Assembly: GCF_010977555.1 (NCBI RefSeq)
Contig: NZ_CP048815.1
Span: 5,386,501-5,450,500, forward strand
Direction of reading: 5' to 3'
Origin: Caulobacter rhizosphaerae
Lineage (GTDB): Bacteria > Pseudomonadota > Alphaproteobacteria > Caulobacterales > Caulobacteraceae
Length of the DNA: 64,000 bases
The position numbers and the translations under genes are program-made. Shown here one piece after another: positions 6,929-15,128 of this stretch (position 1 is the stretch's first letter; each line of letters opens with the position of its first letter). The notes beneath the pieces were generated by a model that saw only the letters and a list, made by a program, of their open reading frames with translations, did no database searches and was not told where the DNA came from.

Positions 6929-9060
6929 AACGCCGCCACCGGCGGCGGCCCGGCCTCACCCGAAACGTTCGGCTCGGCGCGCCTTGCCCGTCGATCCGCC
7001 GCCACCACTCCGTCCTGCAGGACGATGACCCGGTCAGCGGCGGCGATGGTGTCGGGGCGATGGGCGACGATCAGGCGGGTAATGTTCAGCTTGGCCAGCG
7101 AGCCGTTCACCAACCGCTCGCGGGCCACGTCCAGATGGGAGGTCGCCTCGTCGAGGATCAGGATGTGCGGCTGGCGATAGAGGGCCCGGGCCAGGAGAAT
7201 GCGCTGCTTCTGGCCGCCCGACATCGACGAACCCATATCGCCGACGAAGGTTTCGGTCCGCATCGGCATACGGTTGATGTCGTCCTCCAGCCCGGCCAGA
7301 CGCAGGCACTCGTTCACCCGTTCGATATCGACCGTCTCGTCGAAGAAGGCGACGTTGTCGGCGATCGAGCCCGACAGGAGCTCGTCGTCCTGCAGCACCA
7401 CACCAATATTGCGTCGCACGCCGCGCGGGCCCCAGACGGACAACGGGATATCATCGATGCGGACCTGGCCATGGGTGGGCGCGTAGAGGCCGCACAGGAT
7501 TTTCAGCAGGGTGGACTTGCCCGATCCGGACGGACCTACGATCGCCACGAACTCGCCCGGCTCGACTGAAAAGCTGATCGACTTCAACACCGGCGGCTCG
7601 TGCGGCGCGTAGCTGAAGCCGACCGTTTCCAGGGTCACCTTGCCGCGCATCTCGGGCAGGCCGCCCGTGGGCTTGTCGATGTCGGTCTCGACCGGCGTGA
7701 GAACAATGTCCGACAGGCGGAAAGTGTACAGGTCGAGCAGTTTCCACGAGACGGCCTGGTCGATCAGGCTCGAGCCGCGATCCAGGAACTGGGTATGATA
7801 GGCCATGAAGGCGTAGAGCACGCCGATCGACATGCGATCGGCCATGATGGCCCGAGCGGCCAGGTAAATCACCACCACACTGACCACCGCGCGGATCAGC
7901 TTCTGGACGCCGCCCACCCCCAGGTTGGTGAAGGCGCTCAGCTGGCCGGCGTGGATGCTGTCGGCCAGGCGGTTGGACCAGTCGGCCTGACGCTCGGGCT
8001 CGGCCGCCATGACCTTGATGGTCTGAATGGCGCGCAGGGTCTCGATGCGCTTGCCGTTCTCCACAATGCTGGCGGTCAGGGCCTTGGCCGCATAGGTCAT
8101 GGTCATCGGCACCGAGGCCACGCGGAGGATGAGGTACAGCGCCAGGCATCCAACCGTGATGGCGGCCAGGGTGGGGGCGAAGACGAACATCATCACCGCC
8201 GTGGCGATGGACAGAAGACCGTCGAGGACGGCCGCGATCAGCCCGCCGGCGATCAGGTTCTTGATCGGGTCCAGCGCCTGGAAGCGCATCAGGGCGTCGG
8301 CCAGTCGTCGGCGCTGGAACCAAGGCAGCGGCAAGCGGATCAGGTGATGGAACAACCGCTGGGTCATGTCCCAGTTCATCAGGGCCGACAGCTTCTGGGT
8401 GGCGACGCCGCGCAGGGTGTCGGCCACGACATTGAACAGGGCGAAGACCCCGAAACCGATCGCGAGGCCGCTCAGCAGATCAAGGTCCCCCTTGAGCACC
8501 GCGTCATCGACGACGAACTGCATGTAGAACGGGCTGATCAGCACATAGGCCTGCAGCACCAGCGACAGCACGACGACCTGGCCAAGCCCGCTCCTGAGCC
8601 CAGGCGCCAGGCGCACCACGCTCCAGAGGTTCAGGGGCGAGCGCTCGCGGCGGCGCTGGAAGGCGGGGGTCGGCGAGATCTCCAGCGCCGCGCCCGTGAA
8701 CTTCTCGTCCAGTTCCTTGAGCGACACCCGCACGTGCCCGCGGCGAGGGTCGAAGATCTTGGCGACGCCACGCCGCAGGCTGACGAGCACCACGAAATGC
8801 GACAGGCCCCAGTGCAGTATGGCCGGGCACTTGACGTTGGGCAGGTCGTGCGGTTCGCAGCGCAGGGGACGGGCCGCCAGGTTCATCGACCCGGCGATGT
8901 CGGTGATGTCGCGAAAGCTCATGCCGCGAGACGACAGCGGGAAACGCTTGCGCAGCGTGGGCAGGTCGGTCTCGTCGCCGAAGATCTGGGCGATCGCGGC
9001 CAAGCACGACAGGCCGCATTCCGCCGCCTCCGTCTGCTGAAGCGTATAGTCCGGCGTCAT
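6925..9060 (-). CDS. Peptidase C39-domain ABC transporter/permease
   Basis: This 711-residue protein starts at ATG 9058-9060 (MTPDYTLQQTEAAECGL), 5 bases after the HlyD stop. Residues 1-125 are a C39 peptidase with Gln9, Cys15, His88 (HWGLSHFVVL) and Asp104 (FDPRRG). The full catalytic set is present, so it should cut leaders after GG. A six-helix ABC membrane domain follows (about 155-440). The ATPase domain has Walker A GPSGSGKST, signature MSGGQKQR and Walker B ILILDEATSHLD. The family (RaxB, LagD, CvaB-like) exports double-glycine peptides. Its likely cargo is encoded at 2558, 3274 and 12008. Confidence 0.93.
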   Translation of the reverse strand: MTPDYTLQQTEAAECGLSCLAAIAQIFGDETDLPTLRKRFPLSSRGMSFRDITDIAGSMNLAARPLRCEPHDLPNVKCPAILHWGLSHFVVLVSLRRGVAKIFDPRRGHVRVSLKELDEKFTGAALEISPTPAFQRRRERSPLNLWSVVRLAPGLRSGLGQVVVLSLVLQAYVLISPFYMQFVVDDAVLKGDLDLLSGLAIGFGVFALFNVVADTLRGVATQKLSALMNWDMTQRLFHHLIRLPLPWFQRRRLADALMRFQALDPIKNLIAGGLIAAVLDGLLSIATAVMMFVFAPTLAAITVGCLALYLILRVASVPMTMTYAAKALTASIVENGKRIETLRAIQTIKVMAAEPERQADWSNRLADSIHAGQLSAFTNLGVGGVQKLIRAVVSVVVIYLAARAIMADRMSIGVLYAFMAYHTQFLDRGSSLIDQAVSWKLLDLYTFRLSDIVLTPVETDIDKPTGGLPEMRGKVTLETVGFSYAPHEPPVLKSISFSVEPGEFVAIVGPSGSGKSTLLKILCGLYAPTHGQVRIDDIPLSVWGPRGVRRNIGVVLQDDELLSGSIADNVAFFDETVDIERVNECLRLAGLEDDINRMPMRTETFVGDMGSSMSGGQKQRILLARALYRQPHILILDEATSHLDVARERLVNGSLAKLNITRLIVAHRPDTIAAADRVIVLQDGVVAADRRARRAEPNVSGEAGPPPVAAF

Positions 9061-9065
9061 GGGCT

Positions 9066-10370
9066 CTATTGGACCTTCGATCGTGCGCGCATGGCGAGGA
9101 TGGGGTCCAAAACCCAGTCGATGAGCGAGTGGCTGTCGAGGATGATCTCGCCGCTGAGCCGCATGCCCGGCATCAGCGGCCATTCGCGGTCATAGGCGCC
9201 GACCGATTGTCGATCCAGGACGGCCACGACCCGATAGAGCGACTCCCGGGTCTCGCGCGGCTCGACATCGGCGGGCTGGTCGGCCGGCGCGACGGGAGCG
9301 TCGGCGATTTCGCTGATCGTGCCGCCCCCAACGCCGAAGCGCTGGTAGGGGAAGGCGTCGTACATCAACCTGACCCTATCGCCCTTGCGCACGAAGCCGA
9401 TCGCCTTGGACGACACCCAAAGCTCGGCCGTCAGCTTGGAATTCTGAGGTAGCAGGATCGCCAGTTGCGCACCCGGGGCGGCCGTTTGGCCCGGCCGCGC
9501 CGCCAAGGCCGCGACCCGTCCGGCGCGTTCGGCGGTCAGCAGAACCTCCCCCTCACCGGCGAACGTTGCGCGCTTTTCCATCAGCTCGGCTCGGCTCTTG
9601 GCGATGTCGGCCCTGGCGGAGGCTTCCTCCGCTTGCGCCCGTCGAGCCTCGATGCGGGCTTGGGCCAGGGCCGTACGTGTCTCGTCCAGCTGGCGCTCCA
9701 GCGCCGAAACGCTGATCTTGGCTTCCAGCAGATTGTCCTCGCGTTGACGCAGCTGGATGGCGGGCAGCAGGCGCTTTTCGAACAACTCCCGCGCCGAGGC
9801 CACATTCTGTTCGCTGAGCGCCTCGCGCCCCCGCTGGAGGTCCAGTTGCGCCTGCAGGCGGCGGATTTCGTCGGCCAGACCCGCCTGCTTGGTGGCGCTA
9901 TAAGCCTGCTGCTCCTGGGCGCTGGCTCGCCGCGCCTCGGTCAGGGCGCCGATGGCGTCCTCCTGCTGGGCCGTGGCGGTGGAATACAGGCCCGAGACAT
10001 GGCCGCCATCGACGGTGGCGTCCAGGGCCAGCTTCATCAGCGGAGCGCCCGCCGCCACCGATTGGCCTTCCTTGACGAACACGGTGGAGATCACGCCGGC
10101 GCGCGTCGTGGTCAGCTTGATGGCTCCGGCGTCGGGCTGGATCAGGCCCGGCACGCGTTCGACCCGGGCGTACTGCGTGAAGAACAGGAAGGCGAACCCG
10201 GCAAGCAGCAGCGCTCCCAGGAAACCGGTGAGCACCCAGCTGCTCACACCGAGCGTATCGGTCGGCGATCCCAACCGCGAGCGGGCCGCGCTTACCGCGC
10301 GATCGCGGAACAGCGGGGTCGGCGCAGCCTCTTCCGGCGGCGGCGAGGCTGGCGCGTTGATGTTTTTCAA
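9066..10370 (-). CDS. HlyD-family periplasmic adaptor (membrane fusion protein)
   Basis: From TTG 10370 (MKNINAPASPPPEEA) the protein has 434 residues: a Pro-rich cytoplasmic tail, LFRDRAV, one membrane helix (about 46-66, WVLTGFLGALLLAGFAFLFF), a lipoyl half-motif (GVISTVFVKEGQSVAAG), a long coiled coil, then a second lipoyl half and a beta-barrel region. This is the RaxA/CvaA layout that pairs with C39 transporters. The open frame reaches GTG 10574, but the extra 68 residues are Arg- and Cys-rich and unlike the family. TTG 10370 overlaps a TGA as TTGA, the arrangement used twice elsewhere in this operon, which supports the shorter form. Confidence 0.88.
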   Translation of the reverse strand: MKNINAPASPPPEEAAPTPLFRDRAVSAARSRLGSPTDTLGVSSWVLTGFLGALLLAGFAFLFFTQYARVERVPGLIQPDAGAIKLTTTRAGVISTVFVKEGQSVAAGAPLMKLALDATVDGGHVSGLYSTATAQQEDAIGALTEARRASAQEQQAYSATKQAGLADEIRRLQAQLDLQRGREALSEQNVASARELFEKRLLPAIQLRQREDNLLEAKISVSALERQLDETRTALAQARIEARRAQAEEASARADIAKSRAELMEKRATFAGEGEVLLTAERAGRVAALAARPGQTAAPGAQLAILLPQNSKLTAELWVSSKAIGFVRKGDRVRLMYDAFPYQRFGVGGGTISEIADAPVAPADQPADVEPRETRESLYRVVAVLDRQSVGAYDREWPLMPGMRLSGEIILDSHSLIDWVLDPILAMRARSKVQ

Positions 10371-10558
10371 GGAGCGACCGCCGTTCCGGCGCCGGCCGCC
10401 CCGCTCCAGGGCGCGATCGACGCCGCCAGGCGGCTGAAACGCGGGCGGGACCCAAGCGGCGCACCCAAGGCGAACGACACCGAACTCACACTCACCTTCG
10501 CAGCCCCACGCGCTGTCACACCCCCAGGGGTGACCGGTCGGCCGCCGCACGGCGTCAA
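10367..10558 (-). other. Possible small ORF between the glycosyltransferase and HlyD genes
   Basis: A 63-codon frame (TTG start, MTPCGGRPV... ending GAGTAVAP) ends in a TGA that overlaps the proposed HlyD TTG as TTGA. Without it there would be a 262-base gap inside an otherwise tightly packed operon. The composition is Ala/Gly/Ser-rich with no recognised domain, and codon use is less biased than in neighbours. I cannot tell a real peptide from leader RNA. Confidence 0.2.
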
Positions 10559-10576
10559 CCCCCGCCCCTCGCACCC

Positions 10577-10594
10577 CTTAGGAATAAACCTAAG
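10577..10594. promoter_or_regulatory. Inverted repeat CTTAGG-N6-CCTAAG upstream of hlyD
   Basis: A 6-base inverted repeat with a 6-base AT spacer sits in an A/T-rich patch (about 10575-10632) after the glycosyltransferase stop. It may be an operator or a weak internal promoter region for the transporter genes. No regulator can be assigned. Confidence 0.3.
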
Positions 10595-10632
10595 CGATAT
10601 TCAACATCAAGTGGCGTTGGCCGACAAACAAC

Positions 10633-11835
10633 TCAAGCTGTCGTGAGTGACGACGGCGCCCGGCGGGACAGGGTCGCGGCGATCGCCAGGGCCTCCGCCG
10701 CCGGGCCGCGCCAGTCACCCCCGACCGTCTGTTGGACGACGGTCATGGCGCCGTACCAGGGGGTTTTCCCACCGCCCCGCTTCCAGCGCCAGTCGACACC
10801 CTCGCTCGCCAGCAGCAACACCGTGCGTCGCCCCATGGCGCCGGCCAGGTGGGCCACGGCGGTGTCGACGCTGACGATGAGATCAAGCCCGCCGATGACC
10901 CTGGCCGTGTCCGTCAGGGACGCTCCGTCCGCCAGGGGCGTGCTGAAACGCCGACCTGCCGGCGCGTCCCATAGCTGTCGAGCGCCCTGGCCGATCTGCA
11001 GGCTGACGGGCTCGATGCGCGGATCGTCGAGCAGCGGCGCGAGGGCCTGGAGGGGCGCTGACCGCCGCAGATCGTTCGGATGGTTCGGATTACCCTGCCA
11101 GCAGAGGCCGACCCGCACTGGTCCTGTCCGCCCCCGTCCGTCCTCGGCCGCGACGAGATCCTGGAAGAGATAGGGCGGACGAACCAGGTCGGCCTCGCGG
11201 TCAAAACCCAGGAGCGCCGGCAGGCTCATCAGGCCGCACCATCGCTCGGCGCGAGTGAACAGCGCCTCGCCCAGCACATGGAAGCGCGGCGCGGGATGCA
11301 GGCTGGCGATCACCGGCTCCAAGGCGGCGGCGCCGATCACCGTGACCCCAACACCCCGACGGATGAGGTCGGGCAGGAAGCGGCTGAACTGCAGAGTGTC
11401 GCCCAAGCCCTGTTCGGTGAAGACCACCAGTTCGCGCGGCGGGTCCTGGCCCACACGCCAGCGCTCGACCGTGCGCCCGCTGTCGCGTCCCCGCAACGCC
11501 TGGACGGGGACCAGCCGCCGCGCCTCGAGCCGGCTTTCCATGTCGATCCAGCCGTCGCGCCAGGCGCCCAGCCTCAGGCGCGACAACGCACGGGCCAGCA
11601 GGCTTTCGGGGGTTGGACGCGCCGCGAAGGCCAGGGCATGGGCGCGTTCCGCGGCCTCAGCCTCGTCCCAATAGGCGGCGAAGTCCCCGAATGCGGCGGC
11701 CATCTTCGGCGGTATGCGACGGCTGGCCGCGAGGGCCTCGAACAGGGTCGAGGCTTCCGCGAAACTGGCCCGGCTCATGGCGTCGGCCAGGGCCGCGCCC
11801 TGTTCGCGCGAGGCGATCGGCAGAGCCCCGGTCAA
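10633..11835 (-). CDS. Glycosyltransferase-like protein (TPR-associated GT9/OGT-like type)
   Basis: This 400-residue protein has an N-terminal helical part resembling TPR units (AEASTLFEALAASRR, LARALSRLRLGAWRDGWIDMESRLE). The C-terminal domain carries EQGLGDTLQFSRFLPDL, GLCWQGNPNHPNDLRRSAPL and DLIVSVDTAVAHLAGAMGRRT. Those motifs are characteristic of TPR-linked glycosyltransferases of a GT9/GT41-like fold, which bind a nucleotide sugar near the C-terminal half. The TTG start at 11835 overlaps the short leader peptide's TGA (TTGA), so translation is probably coupled. Sugar addition to an exported protein is possible, because the gene sits between a leader peptide and its exporter. The acceptor is unknown. 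Confidence 0.72.
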   Translation of the reverse strand: MTGALPIASREQGAALADAMSRASFAEASTLFEALAASRRIPPKMAAAFGDFAAYWDEAEAAERAHALAFAARPTPESLLARALSRLRLGAWRDGWIDMESRLEARRLVPVQALRGRDSGRTVERWRVGQDPPRELVVFTEQGLGDTLQFSRFLPDLIRRGVGVTVIGAAALEPVIASLHPAPRFHVLGEALFTRAERWCGLMSLPALLGFDREADLVRPPYLFQDLVAAEDGRGRTGPVRVGLCWQGNPNHPNDLRRSAPLQALAPLLDDPRIEPVSLQIGQGARQLWDAPAGRRFSTPLADGASLTDTARVIGGLDLIVSVDTAVAHLAGAMGRRTVLLLASEGVDWRWKRGGGKTPWYGAMTVVQQTVGGDWRGPAAEALAIAATLSRRAPSSLTTA

Positions 11836-12008
11836 GGGCGGACCGGTCGCCGAAGCCGGAAGGCGTCGGCGTCGATAGTCGAGCCGCCGCGGTCCTGGCC
11901 GTCGGATCCGCCATCGCCGATGACGGTGGCGCCATCCATCGTGTCGTTCCTTCCGGTGATCAGCCTTCCGGTAACCAGGTTCATTTCTTTTAAAGTCAGC
12001 TCACGCAT
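11832..12008 (-). CDS. Short degenerate double-glycine-leader peptide, paralogue of the protease leaders
   Basis: The 58-codon frame starts MRELTLKEMNLVTGR and continues LITGRNDTMDGATVIGDGG. It aligns with the HELEH protein (MRELTLEEMELITGG, then TDTVDGITVIGDGG). It therefore shares the leader and start of the linker, then diverges and stops without a protease domain. The GG pair reads GR, and VTGR/ITGR looks like a small internal duplication. It is the first gene of the exporter operon and its TGA overlaps the next gene's TTG. It could be a decayed effector copy or a small peptide kept for coupling. Confidence 0.5.
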   Translation of the reverse strand: MRELTLKEMNLVTGRLITGRNDTMDGATVIGDGGSDGQDRGGSTIDADAFRLRRPVRP

Positions 12009-12088
12009 GAAATGCGCCTTTGCCAGGACTGACCCCGTTACCGACGCCCAGTTCAGCCATGACCGACGAGGGCCGACAACCTGTATCT

Positions 12089-12126
12089 TAGATTGTGAAA
12101 TAAACTTCCTGTTACATCCTAGATTG
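12089..12126. promoter_or_regulatory. Direct repeat TAGATTG x2 upstream of the exporter operon
   Basis: Two copies of TAGATTG start at 12089 and 12120, 31 bases apart (about three helical turns), in the only A/T-rich patch of the 356 bases upstream of the short leader peptide. They fit a regulator pair or promoter region for the minus-strand operon. The rest of 12009-12364 shows no gene. Confidence 0.35.
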
Positions 12127-12364
12127 CGCTGCACGGGAGCCTCTAGGCGAATCCTGCGCCCGCCTTGTCGGCGTAGAGAACGGGGCGCCGCGAGCCTACA
12201 GGACTCGGGGCGACAAGCATCGTCGCGCCCACGGGCGGCCCGTCGTTCAGCGCATGGGGGCGCTGTCCGCGATGACGGTCAAGACATGGGCGGGAGGACC
12301 AAACTTCCGCGACCCATGACCGCGTCGGCGAACGATCATCGAAGTTCGCGGTTTTAAACCGAAA

Positions 12365-12441
12365 TGGCGCACCCGACACGATTCGAACGTGTGACCTTTG
12401 CCTTCGGAGGGCAACGCTCTATCCAGCTGAGCTACGGGTGC
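12365..12441 (-). tRNA. tRNA-Arg (anticodon CCG)
   Basis: The minus strand folds into a full cloverleaf. The acceptor stem is GCACCCG/CGGGTGC, the D-arm contains AGCTCAGCTGGATAGAGC, and the anticodon stem is TTGCC/GGCAA around loop CTCCGAA. The T-arm has GTTCGAATC, and CCA is encoded. The loop gives anticodon CCG, reading CGG codons. Confidence 0.95.
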
Positions 12442-12511
12442 TTCCGCCTTGCGGAAGCGCGGTCTTAGCCGAAAGGCCGCGTCGGCGCAAACGGGTCTTT
12501 GCGGGCGGAGG

Positions 12512-13828
12512 TCAGCCTTTCGCCAGATAGACGAAGCGGACCACGAACAGCGCCGCCAGGACCAGCAGCAGCCAGTCACTCTTCCCGATCTTGCCGGTCA
12601 GCAAGCGCAGGACCGCGTAGCTGGTGATGCCGAACGCCAGGCCGTTGGCGATCGAGAAGGTCAGGGGAATGGTGATCAGGGTCAGGAAGGCCGGGATCGC
12701 CACCGTCGGATCGGCCCAGTCGACGTCGACCAGCGAGCCGACCATCAGGGCCCCCACCAGGATCAGGGCCGGGGCGGTGGCGGCCGCCGGAATCGCCTGA
12801 ACCAGGGGCGCGAAGAACAGGGTGACCAGGAACAGCAGGCCCACGACCACCGCGGTCAGGCCGGTGCGGCCGCCCGCCGTCACCCCCGCCGCGCTTTCGA
12901 TATAGCTGGTCACGGTCGAGGTCCCGGCCACGGCGCCGGCCATGGTCGCCGCCGAGTCGGCCAGCAGGATGCGGTTGAGCCGCGGGATCGAGCCGTCCGG
13001 CGCCTGCAGGCCGGCCTTCTTGGTCACCGCCACCAGCGTGCCGACATTGTCGAACAGGTCGACGAACAGGAAGACGAAGATGATCTCCAGCATGGCCAAG
13101 GCCATGCCGCCTTTCAGGTGGAACGCGCCCGCCACGTCCAGCTTGAAGGCCGTGGCGGTCAGGTCGGCGAGGCTGGAGGTCCCCGGCGCGATCTTGGCCA
13201 GGCCCAGGGCCCAGCCGGCGGCGGCGGCCAGCAGGATGCCGATCAGGATCGCCCCCTTGACCCGCCAGGCCTGCAGCACGGCGATCAGGACCAGGCCCAG
13301 GATCGCGACGGCCGCGGTGGGGGTGGTCAGGTCGCCCAAGGCCACGGTGGTGGCCGGGCTGGCGACGATGATCCCCGCCTCCTTCAGGCCGATGAACGCG
13401 ATGAACAGCCCCACCCCGGCGGCGACCGCCGAGAACAGCGGCTTGGGGATGGCCGCGACGATCATCTGGCGCACCCCGACCAGGGTCAGGACCAGGAAGG
13501 CCACGCCCGACAGGAAGACGCAGCCCAGGGCGGTCTCCCACGGCACGCCCATGCCCTTGACCACGGTGTAGGTGAAATAGGCGTTCAGCCCCATGCCCGG
13601 GGCGAGGGCCAGCGGGTAGTTGGCGATCAGCCCCATCAGGATCGAGCCGAAGCCGGCCGCCAGGCAGGTGGCGGCGGCCACGGCGGCCACCGGCATGCCG
13701 GCCTCGCCCAGGATCGCCGGATTGACCACCACGATATAGGCCATGGTCATGAAGGTGGTGACCCCGGCCAGCACCTCGGTGCGGACGTTGGTTCCCTGGG
13801 CCTTGAGGCCGAAGAGGCGTTCGAGCAT
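12512..13828 (-). CDS. NCS2-family purine nucleobase permease (AzgA-like)
   Basis: This 438-residue polytopic membrane protein starts MLERLFGLKAQGTNVRTEVLAGVTTF. It contains the family segments TFMTMAYIVVVNPAIL, ALAPGMGLNAYFTY, GIGL-type loops and DNVGTLVAV. These match the AzgA/GhxP branch of NCS2 carriers, which take up adenine, guanine or hypoxanthine with protons. It lies 3 bases after the stop of the NUP gene, so the two form an operon. A nucleoside phosphorylase-like gene is divergent, which supports a purine salvage role. The exact substrate cannot be read from sequence. Confidence 0.9.
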   Translation of the reverse strand: MLERLFGLKAQGTNVRTEVLAGVTTFMTMAYIVVVNPAILGEAGMPVAAVAAATCLAAGFGSILMGLIANYPLALAPGMGLNAYFTYTVVKGMGVPWETALGCVFLSGVAFLVLTLVGVRQMIVAAIPKPLFSAVAAGVGLFIAFIGLKEAGIIVASPATTVALGDLTTPTAAVAILGLVLIAVLQAWRVKGAILIGILLAAAAGWALGLAKIAPGTSSLADLTATAFKLDVAGAFHLKGGMALAMLEIIFVFLFVDLFDNVGTLVAVTKKAGLQAPDGSIPRLNRILLADSAATMAGAVAGTSTVTSYIESAAGVTAGGRTGLTAVVVGLLFLVTLFFAPLVQAIPAAATAPALILVGALMVGSLVDVDWADPTVAIPAFLTLITIPLTFSIANGLAFGITSYAVLRLLTGKIGKSDWLLLVLAALFVVRFVYLAKG

Positions 13829-13831
13829 GGC

Positions 13832-14908
13832 TTAGCGGCTCCGGCCGGTCGGGGTGGCGGTGGGAAGGGTGGTCGCGTAGCGGTCCCAGTGGCCGACGAG
13901 CTCGCGGGCGACCACGCCGCCGACGAGGAAGGTGGCGTCGAACCCGGCCTTCAGGCCTTCGCCGTGGAACACGTGCGGCAGGCTGGCCTGGCCCAGCGGA
14001 CCGCGCGAATAGTTGCTGCCGGTGCGCAGCACCAGCACCCGGCGACGGTCGATCCTTCCGGACGCGGCGTGGGCGTCGAGCACGTCGAGGATCCCCTGGT
14101 CTTCGCAGTCGGTCATGGTGAAGGTTCCGGCCCCGTCGGTCCAGAGCTTCACCCAGTCGTGGGCCCACTGGGTGCGATGCGCGCCGTGCCAGAAGCGCAC
14201 CGTGCCCAGGGCGTCGCCCTGCAGCACGAACGGCGGCCGTTGGCCCTCGGGATCGCCCGCGTACGGCGCGCGCTGGGCCTGCAGGCCCGGAGGGTCGGGC
14301 AGTTTGACGTCGCGGGTCAGGCCGTAAGCCCAGTCGACCAGGCCCTTGTCCAAGGTCCAGACCATGGCGCTGGAACCCTCGGCCTTGCCCTTCACGTTCG
14401 GCCGTTCGGCGTCGTTGGAATAGAGGCCATAGGGCCAGTCGGCCGGCATGTCGCGCTCGTCGAGCTCGTAGATCGGGTCGGCGTCGACCACGTAGCGCGC
14501 CCAGGCGGCGCTGCCGACCGAGGCGACGGCGGGATCCACCCCGGCGATGCCGCTGACGATCCAGTAGGCCTGGGTCAGGTCGAACTGGTCCGACAGGATC
14601 AGGGCCGCCACGCTTTCCCGCGTCCGGCCGCGCATGTCGCTGACGATGGCCAGCACGCCGTCGTCGGAATAGCGGGCCACGTGACGGACGCCGGGGATGG
14701 CGATCTCGTGCTTCAGCGGCCAGCCCTCGACCCAGGGCTGGAACTCGCCGGCCATGTCGCCGGTGTCGGCCCCGATCTCGAAGGTGGTGACGATCACCAC
14801 CTTGACCGGCAGGCGCTTGCCGGACGGGGACGCCGCCTGGGCGCCGGCGAGGCCGAGGCCCAGGGCGAGCGTCAGCGCCAGGACGATCCGAAACCACAAA
14901 TTACGCAT
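13832..14908 (-). CDS. Purine nucleoside permease family protein (NUP)
   Basis: ATG 14908 begins MRNLWFRIVLALTLALGLGLAGAQA, a clear signal peptide, giving 358 residues. The mature protein has VKVVIVTTFEIGADTGDMAGEF, ILSDQFDLTQAYWIVSGIAGVDP, FWHGAHRTQWAHDWVKLWTDG and TCED-type blocks. I recognise these as the NUP family, first described as nucleoside permeases; their fold is related to nucleoside phosphorylases and they are exported. It probably acts in the periplasm on purine nucleosides and passes bases to the NCS2 carrier encoded 3 bases downstream. Transport versus hydrolysis remains unresolved for the family. Confidence 0.85.
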   Translation of the reverse strand: MRNLWFRIVLALTLALGLGLAGAQAASPSGKRLPVKVVIVTTFEIGADTGDMAGEFQPWVEGWPLKHEIAIPGVRHVARYSDDGVLAIVSDMRGRTRESVAALILSDQFDLTQAYWIVSGIAGVDPAVASVGSAAWARYVVDADPIYELDERDMPADWPYGLYSNDAERPNVKGKAEGSSAMVWTLDKGLVDWAYGLTRDVKLPDPPGLQAQRAPYAGDPEGQRPPFVLQGDALGTVRFWHGAHRTQWAHDWVKLWTDGAGTFTMTDCEDQGILDVLDAHAASGRIDRRRVLVLRTGSNYSRGPLGQASLPHVFHGEGLKAGFDATFLVGGVVARELVGHWDRYATTLPTATPTGRSR

Positions 14909-15128
14909 ACAAGCCCCACCTGAAATCCGGCGGTGAACCTCCACCGATGCGGCCCGCGACGCAATCGGGGATCGTCGGGAGCGTCGGCCCCGCCCTGCGC
15001 TGCCCGCCCGCGAGGCGTCGGCGCCCGATCCTTGGCTCGGCGGCGCAGGAGGCCTCGCCTCATGGCCAGCGCGGCGGCTAGGGTGGCCGGCGAATCGCCT
15101 TCACCCCGAAGCCGCCCCGAAAGCCGCC

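Noticed and set aside
5456..9195. Long plus-strand open frames opposite the TolC and ABC genes
   Set aside because: They mirror strongly supported minus-strand genes, have Arg/Gln/His-rich translations and no domains; they come from high GC codon bias.
12449..14923. A 824-codon plus-strand frame opposite the NCS2 and NUP genes
   Set aside because: The translation is Gly/Gln/Asp-rich low complexity and it runs across two real genes and a tRNA edge region.
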